Positions 22,914-30,052 of a stretch of DNA of 64,000 nucleotides are shown piece by piece. Made by a program: the position numbers and the translations under genes. Source of the stretch: Brevibacillus reuszeri (GTDB lineage: Bacteria > Bacillota > Bacilli > Brevibacillales > Brevibacillaceae); assembly GCF_001187725.1 (NCBI RefSeq), contig NZ_LGIQ01000009.1:151493-215492 (forward strand). Direction: 5' to 3'. Each line of letters starts with the position of its first letter. The first letter of the stretch is position 1. Below the pieces are notes generated by a model. The model worked only from the letters and a program-made list of their open reading frames with translations, ran no database searches and was not told where the DNA came from.

Positions 22914-23601
22914 ATGAACCCGCCTCGAAACGAACGGCCGATGCTGCTTGAACAGATAGATAAGCCATTTTCTGACGCTCAATACGTTTTCGAACCGAAG
23001 ATCGATGGTCATCGTTTGGAATTATCTCGAAGTAACGGAAAGACTCGCCTGTTCACTCGGCACAACAACGATGTGACGTCGAAGTATCCCGAGCTGGTCA
23101 CCTTGCAGTTTGATGGAACTGATCTGCGCGATCTGTCATTGATGAGCGCAAGTCGATTCTCGATTGCGCGATCACAGATACGGCAACAATGAGCAAGATT
23201 GCTTACATTAATGGGCGGGGCGAAGGATCATTAAAAGGAAATTGGAAGGCGTAGTAGCCAAAAGAAAAGACGGTCGCTACTATGCTGGCAAGCGTACAGA
23301 CGATTTCGTAAAGATCATCAACTATTCGTATGCAGATGTCAGCATTGCAGGCTGGCTTAAGGGTGGCTTCGGATGGCTAGCGCATGTGAACGGACGACCG
23401 GTAGGTGTGATCGAGCTTGGAGTCCTCCACCCACAAGCAGGCGTTTAACAGTGTTGCTATGTTTTTGATTACAGGTGAGGATCTTGATTTTATATACGTT
23501 CAGCCACTTATCAAAGCCCGCGTCAAATTCGCAACTGGACAAAAAGCGGTGTGCTACGATCTCCAGTGTTCATAGATTTCGTTTTAAATCAGGTAGATTA
23601 G
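22914..23601 (+). pseudogene. ATP-dependent DNA ligase (LigD/YkoU-like), fragmented
   Basis: From ATG 22914 the frame gives M-N-P-P-R-N-E-R-P-M-L-L and the motif I region F-E-P-K-I-D-G-H-R-L with the adenylated Lys, then Y-T-R-H-like N-N-D-V-T. A large internal part is missing after about 23125. Pieces follow in other frames: S-V-I-D-E-R-K-S-I-L and S-K-I-A-Y-I-N-G-R-G-E, then motif IV E-G-V-V-A-K-R-K-D-G-R-Y-Y-A-G-K-R and G-W-L-K, and finally the C-terminal R-N-W-T-K-S-G-V-L-R-S-P-V-F-I-D-F up to TAG at 23599. At least three frameshifts plus an internal deletion: a dead non-homologous-end-joining type ligase. Confidence 0.85.
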
Positions 23602-23602
23602 G

Positions 23603-23675
23603 CTAGCAAGTGGGTGAGCTTTTTTTAATTCACAGTTATCTACTAAGCGGCTTCCCATGCACTTGCTAGGCACAT
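23603..23675 (+). terminator. Long inverted repeat after the ligase pseudogene
   Basis: CTAGCAAGTG at 23603-23612 and CACTTGCTAG at 23660-23669 are perfect complements over a 47-base loop, followed by GCACATTTTTTC. It may be the old ligase terminator or the end of a mobile unit. Confidence 0.45.
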
Positions 23676-23872
23676 TTTTTCATCGTGGTACGAATGCGGT
23701 GGAAGATTGATTATTATTCAGTTTCCCCTGGTTCCAAGATATGTAGCACTATTTAATTTAAACTACCAAAATAGACGGGTATGTTTTGGGTTTCGAAGCA
23801 AAGAGACGGTGAGGGGAATTTGGCTCTCATTCATGGCTTATACCTCTATTTCCTCTTCTGCCTTTTCAAAAT

Positions 23873-23899
23873 AAAAAAGGGCAGCTTATAAAGCCGCCC
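23873..23899 (-). terminator. Intrinsic terminator of the YjcZ-like gene
   Basis: GGGCAGCTT / AAGCCGCCC stem; on the minus strand it runs into TTTTTTAT. Confidence 0.75.
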
Positions 23900-23913
23900 A
23901 TAAACAATGAAAA

Positions 23914-23997
23914 TTATTCGCAACTGCTAGCAACAATTACTAACAGGACGAAGAGAACCAGAATTAAAGAAAAGTCATCAAAAAAGCCAGTGCTCAT
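23914..23997 (-). CDS. YjcZ-family short sporulation peptide, 27 residues
   Basis: The peptide has a short polar N-terminus with S-T-G-F-F-D-D, then one transmembrane helix of the form F-x-L-I-L-V-L-F-V-L-L-V-I-V, ending A-S-S-C-E. This is the layout of the YjcZ/SscA-like tiny membrane peptides made in sporulating Bacillales, although the usual Gly/Tyr-rich head is reduced. AAGGAGTGATTTTA precedes the ATG, and a terminator follows the stop. It is an intact gene inside an otherwise decayed region. Confidence 0.75.
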   Translation of the reverse strand: MSTGFFDDFSLILVLFVLLVIVASSCE

Positions 23998-24010
23998 TAA
24001 AATCACTCCT

Positions 24011-24455
24011 TAATTGTGATTGAGGATAACCCCCAAATTAAGGTATGTCATATAATTAACTATGTAAGGGCGTTTGTACAAGAAAAATAAATTGGGTGTA
24101 AAAAATGTAATTCTTCGGTGATTTACACAATGCTCATTGTGTAGAGTGAACAACATAAGTCCCTCCGCATTTCTGCAAAGGGACTGCTGTATAAAGTCTC
24201 TGACGATAAGACTTACCATAGCAGTAGTCGTAAATAATTAAGGACGCCAGGGTGGGTGGCGTCCAAGAGGTAGGAGGCTAATGGAACAGTATTTTCATTA
24301 GCTTAAAATATCATATGTTTTCGAGGGGAAATTGGCGACACGGTGAAATGCAGCTGGAAAACAGTTTGTGTTACCTCAAAAAAACATGGGTGCGTTAATT
24401 CAGGTTGTTAGGGTTTTGTTGGTTGAGCGGAAAGACCAATTATATAAAAAAGTCA
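24011..24455. other. Intergenic region with two hairpins, no gene supported
   Basis: Holds AGTCCCT / AGGGACT around 24151-24185 and the perfect hairpin GGACGCC / GGCGTCC at 24242-24264. A minus-strand frame at 24010-24219 has no ribosome site. Nothing else is recognised. Confidence 0.4.
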
Positions 24456-24869
24456 TCAATTTTCCATTTTCTTTTTAAGTGCCTTAATAATATCATCTAC
24501 AGTCATATTTCCATTTTCGTTAAGAAATTTCAGCATGTTATCTACATTTTTATTGCTCAAATCGCCTAGTGTAATGTACTTTCCCGTTAAGCTGACAATC
24601 ATCGTAGCTTGTCTAAATAATTGAACAGAATCTACTCTTAACTTGCCACTTAAAAGAAGAATTGCCACAATGTGTTCTAAATTTTTGCCATTGAGGCAAT
24701 GCAAAATTGATGAACGATTGGTTGACTGTTTCCATTTTCCATTACTTGATAAACGATTGGTTGACTTTTTCTTTTTTCCGTTACTTGATGAGCGATTAGT
24801 TGACTGTTTCTTTTTTCCATTACTTGATGAATTTTGTGTTAACCTATCATTTTTTTGAAAGGAGTCCAT
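24456..24869 (-). CDS. Hypothetical protein with three basic 13-residue repeats
   Basis: A 137-residue, very basic protein. After F-Q-K-N-D-R-L-T-Q-N it has three tandem copies of S-S-N-G-K-x-K-x-S-T-N-R-x, then an amphipathic segment H-I-V-A-I-L-L-L-S-G-K-L-R-V-D-S-V-Q-L and a C-terminal end N-M-L-K-F-L-N-E-N-G-N-M-T-V. GGGAGGAAGA lies about 9 bases upstream of the ATG, so translation is plausible. The repeats are Lys/Ser/Asn-rich and probably disordered, suited to nucleic-acid or spore-surface binding. No family is recognised; the region is rich in decayed genes. Confidence 0.6.
   Translation of the reverse strand: MDSFQKNDRLTQNSSSNGKKKQSTNRSSSNGKKKKSTNRLSSNGKWKQSTNRSSILHCLNGKNLEHIVAILLLSGKLRVDSVQLFRQATMIVSLTGKYITLGDLSNKNVDNMLKFLNENGNMTVDDIIKALKKKMEN
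24715..24831. repeat. Tandem 39-bp repeat, three units
   Basis: Three imperfect copies of a 39-base unit beginning CGATTGGTTGACT, in frame (13 codons each) inside the basic hypothetical protein. Unit number is likely to vary between strains. Confidence 0.85.
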
Positions 24870-25122
24870 TTATATTCTTCCTCCCACCTAACATGGTAAT
24901 TGCTCATACGAGTTGTTAAATGCGGTGAGGAATATACCACCAAAAAAATCCTCTCGTAGGAGGAAGGACTGGATGGTACAAATTTCACAGTAGAACGGGG
25001 ATTAGTATATGCAAGCGGAATCTATTACGCCTTTACGAATAGGGGTTTTCTCCAGAAACGTGATTCGTCCGTTTATTAATTCAATTTGTTTGTACATCTT
25101 CAAACGTTTTGGCCGATTTTAA

Positions 25123-25218
25123 TCAGCTGCAGGGGCTCTTAATGAATGATTCTCGCATTGTTTCAAGTACAGTAATATCAGTGATGGAATCTAAATGTTG
25201 AAGAAATTTCTTCATCAT
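25123..25218 (-). CDS. Possible 31-residue peptide
   Basis: An ATGATG preceded by AAGAGGTTGTG opens a frame reading M-M-K-K-F-L-Q-H-L-D-S-I-T-D-I-T-V and ending I-K-S-P-C-S. Length, the basic start and the small C-terminal Cys/Ser end would suit a signalling or modified peptide, but no partner receptor or modification gene is nearby, so it may equally be noise. Confidence 0.3.
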   Translation of the reverse strand: MMKKFLQHLDSITDITVLETMRESFIKSPCS

Positions 25219-25353
25219 CACAACCTCTTGGTTAACTTGTTATTTGACAATATATGAAGATTACTGTTTTTTGAATGGACTTTTGACTAAGGAAAACTAC
25301 AACGTGTAGTCCATTTTTTCACAATGCTCATTAAGTAAAGGGAGGATGTTCGT

Positions 25354-25563
25354 ATGAGTAAAACTCAATTGGCAGAATGTCCGCATTGCGGATCGGATGA
25401 AGGATATTACACAAAGACGCAGGTTTCTGGATCGGTTAGGTATCATGGTGGATTTGATAGATCGGAGCGCGAAAACGGCGATATGTACGAACACTTATCG
25501 CACAAAAGCGGCAAGGTAGCTTATTGCTCAGCTTGTGATAAAAGGCTATTTAAGTTGTATTAA
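25354..25563 (+). CDS. Small zinc-ribbon protein, 69 residues
   Basis: The protein starts with a C-P-H-C-G-S-D-E knuckle (residues 9-12) and ends with C-S-A-C-D-K (about 59-62), a two-knuckle zinc ribbon with a long 46-residue insertion rich in Gly, Tyr and charged residues. AAGGGAGG lies 8 bases before the ATG. Such small zinc ribbons are frequent on phage and plasmid-like elements; no function can be given. It is the only intact-looking gene between the repeat protein and the DUF7674-like pseudogene. Confidence 0.65.
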   Translation: MSKTQLAECPHCGSDEGYYTKTQVSGSVRYHGGFDRSERENGDMYEHLSHKSGKVAYCSACDKRLFKLY

Positions 25564-25583
25564 CAAAATGTGTAATTTGAAAA

Positions 25584-25986
25584 TCAGTCTTCAAAACCAA
25601 TATAAGGGGTTTTTCCAGACCAAAAACGATTCAGTGCATCCCACCATCGTAATAAGACTGGATGTAAGTAACAAACAAAAACTTCCGGATCTAATTCAAC
25701 ATGTGAGGAATGATTTTGTAAGGATTCAAGAAATCCAATTGTCGCATCTAATATAACTGTCACCATTGGTATGGAGGTTCTCCACAACCTTGAATATGCA
25801 AGGAAACTCATTGAGCATTTTCTTTTGATAAAGATCCACAACGTGACTAGTGAAATCTCCAATATCGACATAAAGCAGACGCTCTTCACCATCTTCATAT
25901 GAGTCTCTAACGTATGTTAGCCATCGCTCTTTATAAGAAGGACAGGCAGATAAAAACAAGTCTATAACTTCTTGTTATTGTATCAT
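25584..25986 (-). pseudogene. DUF7674-like protein gene with a nonsense codon and a frameshift
   Basis: On the minus strand ATG 25986 (after GGAGTGATAATCGA) reads M-I-Q, TAA, Q-E-V-I-D-L-F-L-S-A-C-P-S-Y, continues Y-V-D-I-G-D-F-T-S-H-V-V-D-L-Y to N-G-D-S-Y-I near 25745, then needs a one-base shift to go on as L-D-A-T-I-G-F-L-E-S-L-Q-N and W-W-D-A-L-N-R-F-W to the stop at 25584. The combined 130-residue product resembles the DUF7674 family of short acidic proteins often found as immunity-like genes. Two lesions mean it is probably not functional. Confidence 0.65.
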
Positions 25987-26027
25987 TCGATTATCACTCC
26001 AACAAAGGTGTTTCGAAAATGTTATCA

Positions 26028-26087
26028 CATTAATAACTGGGCTTGACTTTGCCCTTTTGATACATCCAGACCAATGACTGGATTCAT
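26028..26087 (-). pseudogene. IS110-family transposase, N-terminal stub
   Basis: ATG 26087 on the minus strand follows GGAGAGGGAGAG and reads M-N-P-V-I-G-L-D-V-S-K-G-Q-S-Q-A-Q, the start of the DEDD (RuvC-like) domain of IS110/IS1111 transposases including the first catalytic Asp. Homology stops after 17 residues and a TGA follows, so only the 5' end of the element is left. Confidence 0.75.
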
Positions 26088-26506
26088 AGATCTCTCCCTC
26101 TCCAAAGAATTATTGCCGGCAACCCCTAATGACTGCTCGCAGTTCCACAGCATCGCTAGTGATGCGAGATCTTTTTGTCCCAACCAGCCTAGATATGGTT
26201 TCTACAAGTAGGGGGTGAACAGTTTTTGCGACGGGATGAGGACTCCCACGGGTTCGACCGTTCTACCCCGGCTACCGTAATGGTACGAATTCTTCAATGA
26301 AAGAGGTCAACCAGTAAAAACTGGCTGACCTCATAATACGACGGGATCGATAGTGGTACTAACACAATTAGAGGCTGCTGGTGTTAATACCGTCAGCCTT
26401 TTGCTTACTACGGGCAGGATAGATTAATTTATTTCACGAATTCCTCATTATGGAAATCGTAGTATGCAAATAAGACGTCAAGCGAACCAGATTAGGAGAT
26501 CATCAC
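26088..26506. other. Intergenic region: IS110 leader remnant and two hairpins
   Basis: The first 100 bases look like the old upstream end of the IS110 element. GAGGTCA-ACCAGT and ACTGG-TGACCTC at 26303-26332 form a strong hairpin, and AGGCTG / CAGCCTTTT at 26372-26402 a second, terminator-like one. No gene is supported. GGAGATCATCAC before 26507 is the next ribosome site. Confidence 0.45.
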
Positions 26507-26824
26507 ATGAAGCGGTTGGTAATCACTTTCTTTTTAGCCATGATTCCAAGTATAGTTACCATGCTTTTATTAATCGAATACTTCCCATATACAGGTCTAG
26601 GAAGAGTTGTAAGTATTCCAATAACATTATTTTTTAATATTACTATCTTGTTAATTTCTCTGCTTATCACTCAAAAATTAAAATCAACTGTATTCAAAAG
26701 TTTGATTTGGATTGCAGTCATACCAATAAGTGTGTTGGCAGCGATTTTTTTGCATCCACAAGAATACTTACCTAGCGTTTTAACGCAACTTCGAGAACTG
26801 ATATTTTCTAATACTACTAAATGA
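26507..26824 (+). CDS. Small membrane protein, three predicted helices
   Basis: A 105-residue hydrophobic protein with membrane segments at about 4-24, 34-56 and 65-83 and a short charged tail. TAGGAGATC sits 9 bases before the ATG. AT-rich, no recognised family, no operon partner. It resembles many orphan Bacillales membrane proteins of unknown role; with broken genes on both sides it may be cargo of an old element. Confidence 0.55.
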   Translation: MKRLVITFFLAMIPSIVTMLLLIEYFPYTGLGRVVSIPITLFFNITILLISLLITQKLKSTVFKSLIWIAVIPISVLAAIFLHPQEYLPSVLTQLRELIFSNTTK

Positions 26825-26951
26825 ATAACTCCGTATTTTGGTGCACGGTGTCATTCGGTCCCTAGTTCCATCTGAGGAAATTCAAAAAAGCGGTGTAGGT
26901 GGAAACCTTGATCGAATGGCTGTAAATCATTAATCTAAAGGGCAGATTTAC

Positions 26952-27473
26952 GTGGAGTACGTATTAACAAAGCAGGTAGGAAATTGTAAGGATTTACAGA
27001 AAAAGAAAAATAAATGGCTTGGGGCGGCAGCCATATGTGTGAATTCAGATAGACAGCTACTCATGGTATTACAAGGTAAACCAAGAGGAAAAGCGATGGA
27101 CGGTGCCATCAGGAGGTAAAGAAAACGAAGTAACGTTAGAAGATTGTTGTATCAGGGAAGTCTACGAAGAGACTGGATATTAATGGTTAATGTAGGGTAG
27201 TTAATAAAATTAATAACAAAAAAGGGGCAGTTGGTCTCTTGGGATACGAGGTAACATACTTTGGGTGGAGATTACTGATGGAAAACCAACAAACCAAGAC
27301 CCCGATGGACTTATCTATGAAGTTGCTTGGAAAGTGCTGAACAAATAAAAGACCTTGACTTCTCCTTCCCTGAAGATAAAGATTTTATTTTGAGTTATAT
27401 TGCACAATTGGAGAGGGATAGACAAGTCCAACCATATCAAGAATCGTATCAATGGACACAAATTCTTAGATAA
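26952..27473 (+). pseudogene. Nudix hydrolase, frameshifted
   Basis: GTG 26952 opens V-E-Y-V-L-T-K-Q-V-G and K-W-L-G-A-A-A-I-C-V-N. After a one-base shift near 27090 the Nudix box appears: G-G-K-E-N-E-V-T-L-E-D-C-C-I-R-E-V-Y-E-E with all key Glu and Gly residues. TAA follows, then pieces in other frames: G-L-L-G-Y-E-V-T-Y-F, V-E-I-T-D-G-K-P-T-N-Q-D-P-D-G and L-D-F-S-F-P-E-D-K-D-F-I up to TAA at 27471. At least three frameshifts and one stop, so the gene is dead. Intact relatives hydrolyse nucleoside diphosphate derivatives. Confidence 0.8.
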
Positions 27474-27707
27474 AATGATTTCGATAAGTTCAAACTGGAT
27501 AGTGAAGCCTATAATTTACCGATTGAACGAGAACAAGAACTTTGTTTCCAAGCTGTAATGGCTCATGAGATTGGTCATGCCATCGGAATCGCTCATATTG
27601 ATTTTGACAGTGCTACCCTAATGTATAAGAATATTGAAAAATGGACTAAATGGGGAATCTATTTTCCCGATGCTGATGCTCCTAACGCTGCAATAGCAAT
27701 GTATTGA
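27474..27707 (+). pseudogene. Matrixin-like zinc metalloprotease, C-terminal fragment
   Basis: A 77-residue open frame without a start codon, directly after the Nudix remnant's stop. It contains the full metzincin zinc motif H-E-I-G-H-A-I-G-I-A-H and downstream A-T-L-M-Y, the Met-turn of M10-type matrixins. The propeptide and the first half of the catalytic domain are absent. The junction with the Nudix remnant suggests a deletion fused the two broken genes. Confidence 0.75.
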
Positions 27708-27786
27708 CCATTAAACGAATAAAAATTATTCGCCTAATTAATTTATTTTTCAACCAATTTATCAAGTGTTTGAAAGGAGAATTCTA

Positions 27787-28533
27787 ATGATTGGCATTAA
27801 GAATATAAAATCCACAAAAAAAATAGCATTGGCTTCTATTGGTTTTATAACAATTGCAGGACTTGCTGTTTACTATATAGGTGACTTAAAAAAACAAAAT
27901 TTTCTTTATTCTAGTGATTCAGATTATAGAATAGTTTCTGGTGAAGCAATGTTTGCCGAGACATTCACTGACGTGGAGGGTCTTGCTGAAAATGCAGATA
28001 TCATAGCTGAAGCTGAGGTTATTTCTCAAAAAAGTAACCCTAATTATGAAAGACTAGATGTATATACAGTCTCTGAATTAAGATTAACTAGAGTCTATAA
28101 AGGTGATGTAGAGATAGGTGATACAGTATCTGTACTGGAAACTGGAGGGGAATTCGATGAAAGAGAAGCGTCCAAATATACCTCAGGAAAGCCAGGATCT
28201 GAATTGAAGGATGATCTTGGTGAACCTGGAATAATAACGATAGGGATTGAAGGAAGTATTCCTATGAAAGAAGGAAATAAATATTTTGTTTTCTTAACAG
28301 AAAACCGCGATGACGTTTATAACATAGTAGGGTCAGTTCAAGGAAAAATAAAGATTAATGACGAGAAAACCCTTGTATCCCAAGTTTCATCGGAAGTAAT
28401 AAAACATGGTAATAAACATAGTAATCTTTTTTTCCTGCAAGAAAATTATTCAGGAGAAAATATCTCTGAGCTTATATACGAAGTTGAACGTATAGTCAAT
28501 AACCGTAATAAAAGGCATATAACCCACATTTAG
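27787..28533 (+). CDS. Membrane-anchored or secreted protein of unknown function
   Basis: A 248-residue protein with a basic N-terminus and one hydrophobic helix (about 12-32), the rest outside the membrane. The exported part has G-L-A-E-N-A-D-I-I-A-E-A-E-V, V-Y-K-G-D-V-E-I-G-D-T-V and G-N-K-Y-F-V-F-L followed by G-S-V-Q-G. The same order of motifs (a sensing strand, K-G-x-x, then N-Y-V-L-F-L and a G-x-W-Q-G turn) occurs in the secreted protein at 51996-52541, so the two may belong to one family. AAAGGAG lies 9 bases before ATG 27787; the upstream frame start lacks one. No function is known. Confidence 0.7.
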   Translation: MIGIKNIKSTKKIALASIGFITIAGLAVYYIGDLKKQNFLYSSDSDYRIVSGEAMFAETFTDVEGLAENADIIAEAEVISQKSNPNYERLDVYTVSELRLTRVYKGDVEIGDTVSVLETGGEFDEREASKYTSGKPGSELKDDLGEPGIITIGIEGSIPMKEGNKYFVFLTENRDDVYNIVGSVQGKIKINDEKTLVSQVSSEVIKHGNKHSNLFFLQENYSGENISELIYEVERIVNNRNKRHITHI

Positions 28534-28551
28534 TGTTTGTGGGTTTTGTTT
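28521..28551 (+). terminator. Intrinsic terminator
   Basis: AACCCACA / TGTGGGTT stem followed by TTGTTTT; it overlaps the last codons of the upstream gene. Confidence 0.8.
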
Positions 28552-28810
28552 TGGTCAAAAATCAACAACTTGCCCGCCATTTAACAAAAGAGAAATTAAG
28601 TAAAGAAGAGAGCTCGGATTTTATTAAACTAACAGGCACATTAGTTGAAGAAAATCGACAAGGAAAAGATCACCAATCTTCTTTCAACGAATGACACTTC
28701 TATCTACGTGAATACTAAAAATACTGTGACCGTTTTCTGGCAAAGTGGTTAGCCTGCGCCACAGTTAAATAATGTTTTTGCTGAAATACAGCAAGTATCT
28801 GCCTATCTGG
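28552..28810. other. Decayed coding sequence of unknown origin
   Basis: Two overlapping frames show protein-like composition interrupted by stops (R-H-L-T-K-E-K-L-S-K-E-E-S-S-D-F-I-K-L-T-G-T and S-T-N-D-T-S-I-Y-V-N-T-K-N-T-V-T-V-F). I cannot place it in a family. Confidence 0.35.
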
Positions 28811-28851
28811 AAAAAAACAAGAAAGCCGGGCCCCCGCTAAAGGACTCGGCA
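28811..28851 (-). terminator. Terminator of the CAP-domain gene
   Basis: GC-rich hairpin with GCCG/CGGC ends; on the minus strand followed by TTTCTTGTTTTTTT. Confidence 0.65.
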
Positions 28852-28867
28852 TTTAGATCCAATTTCA

Positions 28868-29461
28868 TTATCCGATGAATTCTTGTACCCAGTATCCATT
28901 CACAAAGCCTACACCGATTTTGGCGAAGGAAGGATTCATGATGTTTTGACGGTGTCCTTCACTGTTCATCCATTGGTTCATGACTTCCTCAGCGGTGCGT
29001 TGACCCATGGCGATGTTCTCACCCGCGGTCATAGAAGATACTCCGAATTGTTTCATCATGTCAGATGGAGAGCCATACGTAGGACTTGTATGGTCAAAGT
29101 AGTTGTTGCTCGACATGTCAGCCGCTTTTGCTTGTGCAACTTTGTTCAGGGAAGCATCCAGTTCCACTGGCTTCAGACCTGCTTTTGCACGCTCTTGGTT
29201 GACCAAATCAGTTATTTGCTTCCCAACCGCGGAAGCATCCACCTGTTGGTTAGCTTGTTTTACTGGCTGTTGAATTGGCTGCTGTTGATTCGCTGGCGCT
29301 GCATAAGGTGCTTGCATTTGCGGTTGGACAGGCTGCATATATGGTTGATACCCGCATTGCGGATAGGTGGTAGCGGCAGAAGCTGTGTTAGAAAAGCCGG
29401 AAAGAACAAATCCCAATCCCAATGTCGCGATTGCAATAGTACCAAGGCGTTTCATATTCAC
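28868..29461 (-). CDS. Secreted CAP-domain (SCP/PR1, YkwD-like) protein
   Basis: A 197-residue exported protein: signal peptide about 1-29 (A-S-A-A-T), a Gln/Pro-rich linker 35-75, then a CAP domain 80-197. The CAP pocket His and Glu are visible in Y-F-D-H-T-S-P and G-E-N-I-A-M-G, followed by G-H-R-Q-N-I-M-N-P and G-V-G-F-V-N-G-Y-W-V-Q-E-F-I. GTG 29461 follows GGAGACGAT; ATG 29455 is also in frame. A c-di-AMP riboswitch sits directly upstream, tying expression to cell-wall and osmotic signalling. CAP proteins of this type are tied to spore or cell-envelope assembly; the activity is unknown. Confidence 0.92.
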   Translation of the reverse strand: MNMKRLGTIAIATLGLGFVLSGFSNTASAATTYPQCGYQPYMQPVQPQMQAPYAAPANQQQPIQQPVKQANQQVDASAVGKQITDLVNQERAKAGLKPVELDASLNKVAQAKAADMSSNNYFDHTSPTYGSPSDMMKQFGVSSMTAGENIAMGQRTAEEVMNQWMNSEGHRQNIMNPSFAKIGVGFVNGYWVQEFIG

Positions 29462-29475
29462 ATCGTCTCCTTTTT

Positions 29476-29613
29476 TTGGCCTACGAGGTTAGTTGACGGA
29501 TTCGGATTGAGGAAACAACCCTACGCACTTTGGCGATTCACCCCATGCAGATCTCTCATCTGCAAGTAAAAAAAGATCCCCCGCACTTCCATTCGAGAAG
29601 AAGTTTCGGCTGT
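29476..29613 (-). promoter_or_regulatory. Cyclic di-AMP riboswitch (ydaO-yuaA type)
   Basis: Read on the minus strand the leader contains GCGGGGGATC, GGGGTGAATC, AGGGTTG, ATCCGAATCCGTC and CTAACCTCGTAGGC in the order and spacing of the ydaO-yuaA element; the last block is its most conserved part. It ends about 15 bases before the CAP gene start. High c-di-AMP normally turns such genes off. A separate terminator stem between aptamer and gene is not obvious, so the switch may act at the ribosome site. Confidence 0.9.
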
Positions 29614-29980
29614 TTTGTTTGGCATGACCTAGAATAACAGAGATTCACCGGTGAAAGAAACCCATAAAATTTGGTAGGATTAATATGAATATCTTTTGTT
29701 TACTTGAAAGGGTGGAGACTGACCTGAAACCAGTCGGCTACTCCATACCGTATGTCATCTTCATGCGCATTCCAATAACGAATATCATTCGTTCAAAAAA
29801 ACAGCGGTCAGTCTAAGGCTATATTTAGCTCTTAGATGGTCGCTGTTTTATTTAGTGGCGTCAGTCTAAAATATACAGACTATTTAGCTCGATATATCAG
29901 TAGAACCGCGAGAAAAGATAGGTAATGCCAGCAGGGATTACACATCAAAATGAAGGATAAACTACATTTTTCAGAAGGTA
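29614..29980. other. Divergent intergenic region with a long hairpin
   Basis: No gene. AAAACAGCG at about 29797 and CGCTGTTTT at 29840-29848 bracket further paired bases (a roughly 20-bp imperfect stem) followed by ATTTAG; terminator-like or a remnant of a small inverted element. Confidence 0.4.
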
Positions 29981-30009
29981 TTGAAGTGTTTTATTTCAAA
30001 AGATATACT
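29981..30009 (+). promoter_or_regulatory. SigA-type promoter of the RpiR operon
   Basis: TTGAAG, 17-base spacer, TATACT. TTGAA-N9-TTCAA spans the -35 and could be the site of RpiR autoregulation. It lies 44 bases upstream of the rpiR ATG. Confidence 0.6.
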
Positions 30010-30052
30010 ATTCTCAAAATTACCCACAAATGACGACAAAGGAGCTTCTGCC

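Noticed and set aside
24010..24219. 69-residue minus-strand ORF
   Set aside because: No ribosome site, and its 5' part runs through a hairpin; composition is that of noncoding DNA.
25535..25756. 73-residue plus-strand ORF overlapping the zinc-ribbon gene end
   Set aside because: It is antisense to the DUF7674-like pseudogene, whose protein motifs are clear on the other strand.
26200..26280. tRNA-like GGTTCGA stretch near 26245
   Set aside because: No cloverleaf with acceptor and anticodon arms can be folded around it; it lies in the IS110 leader remnant.
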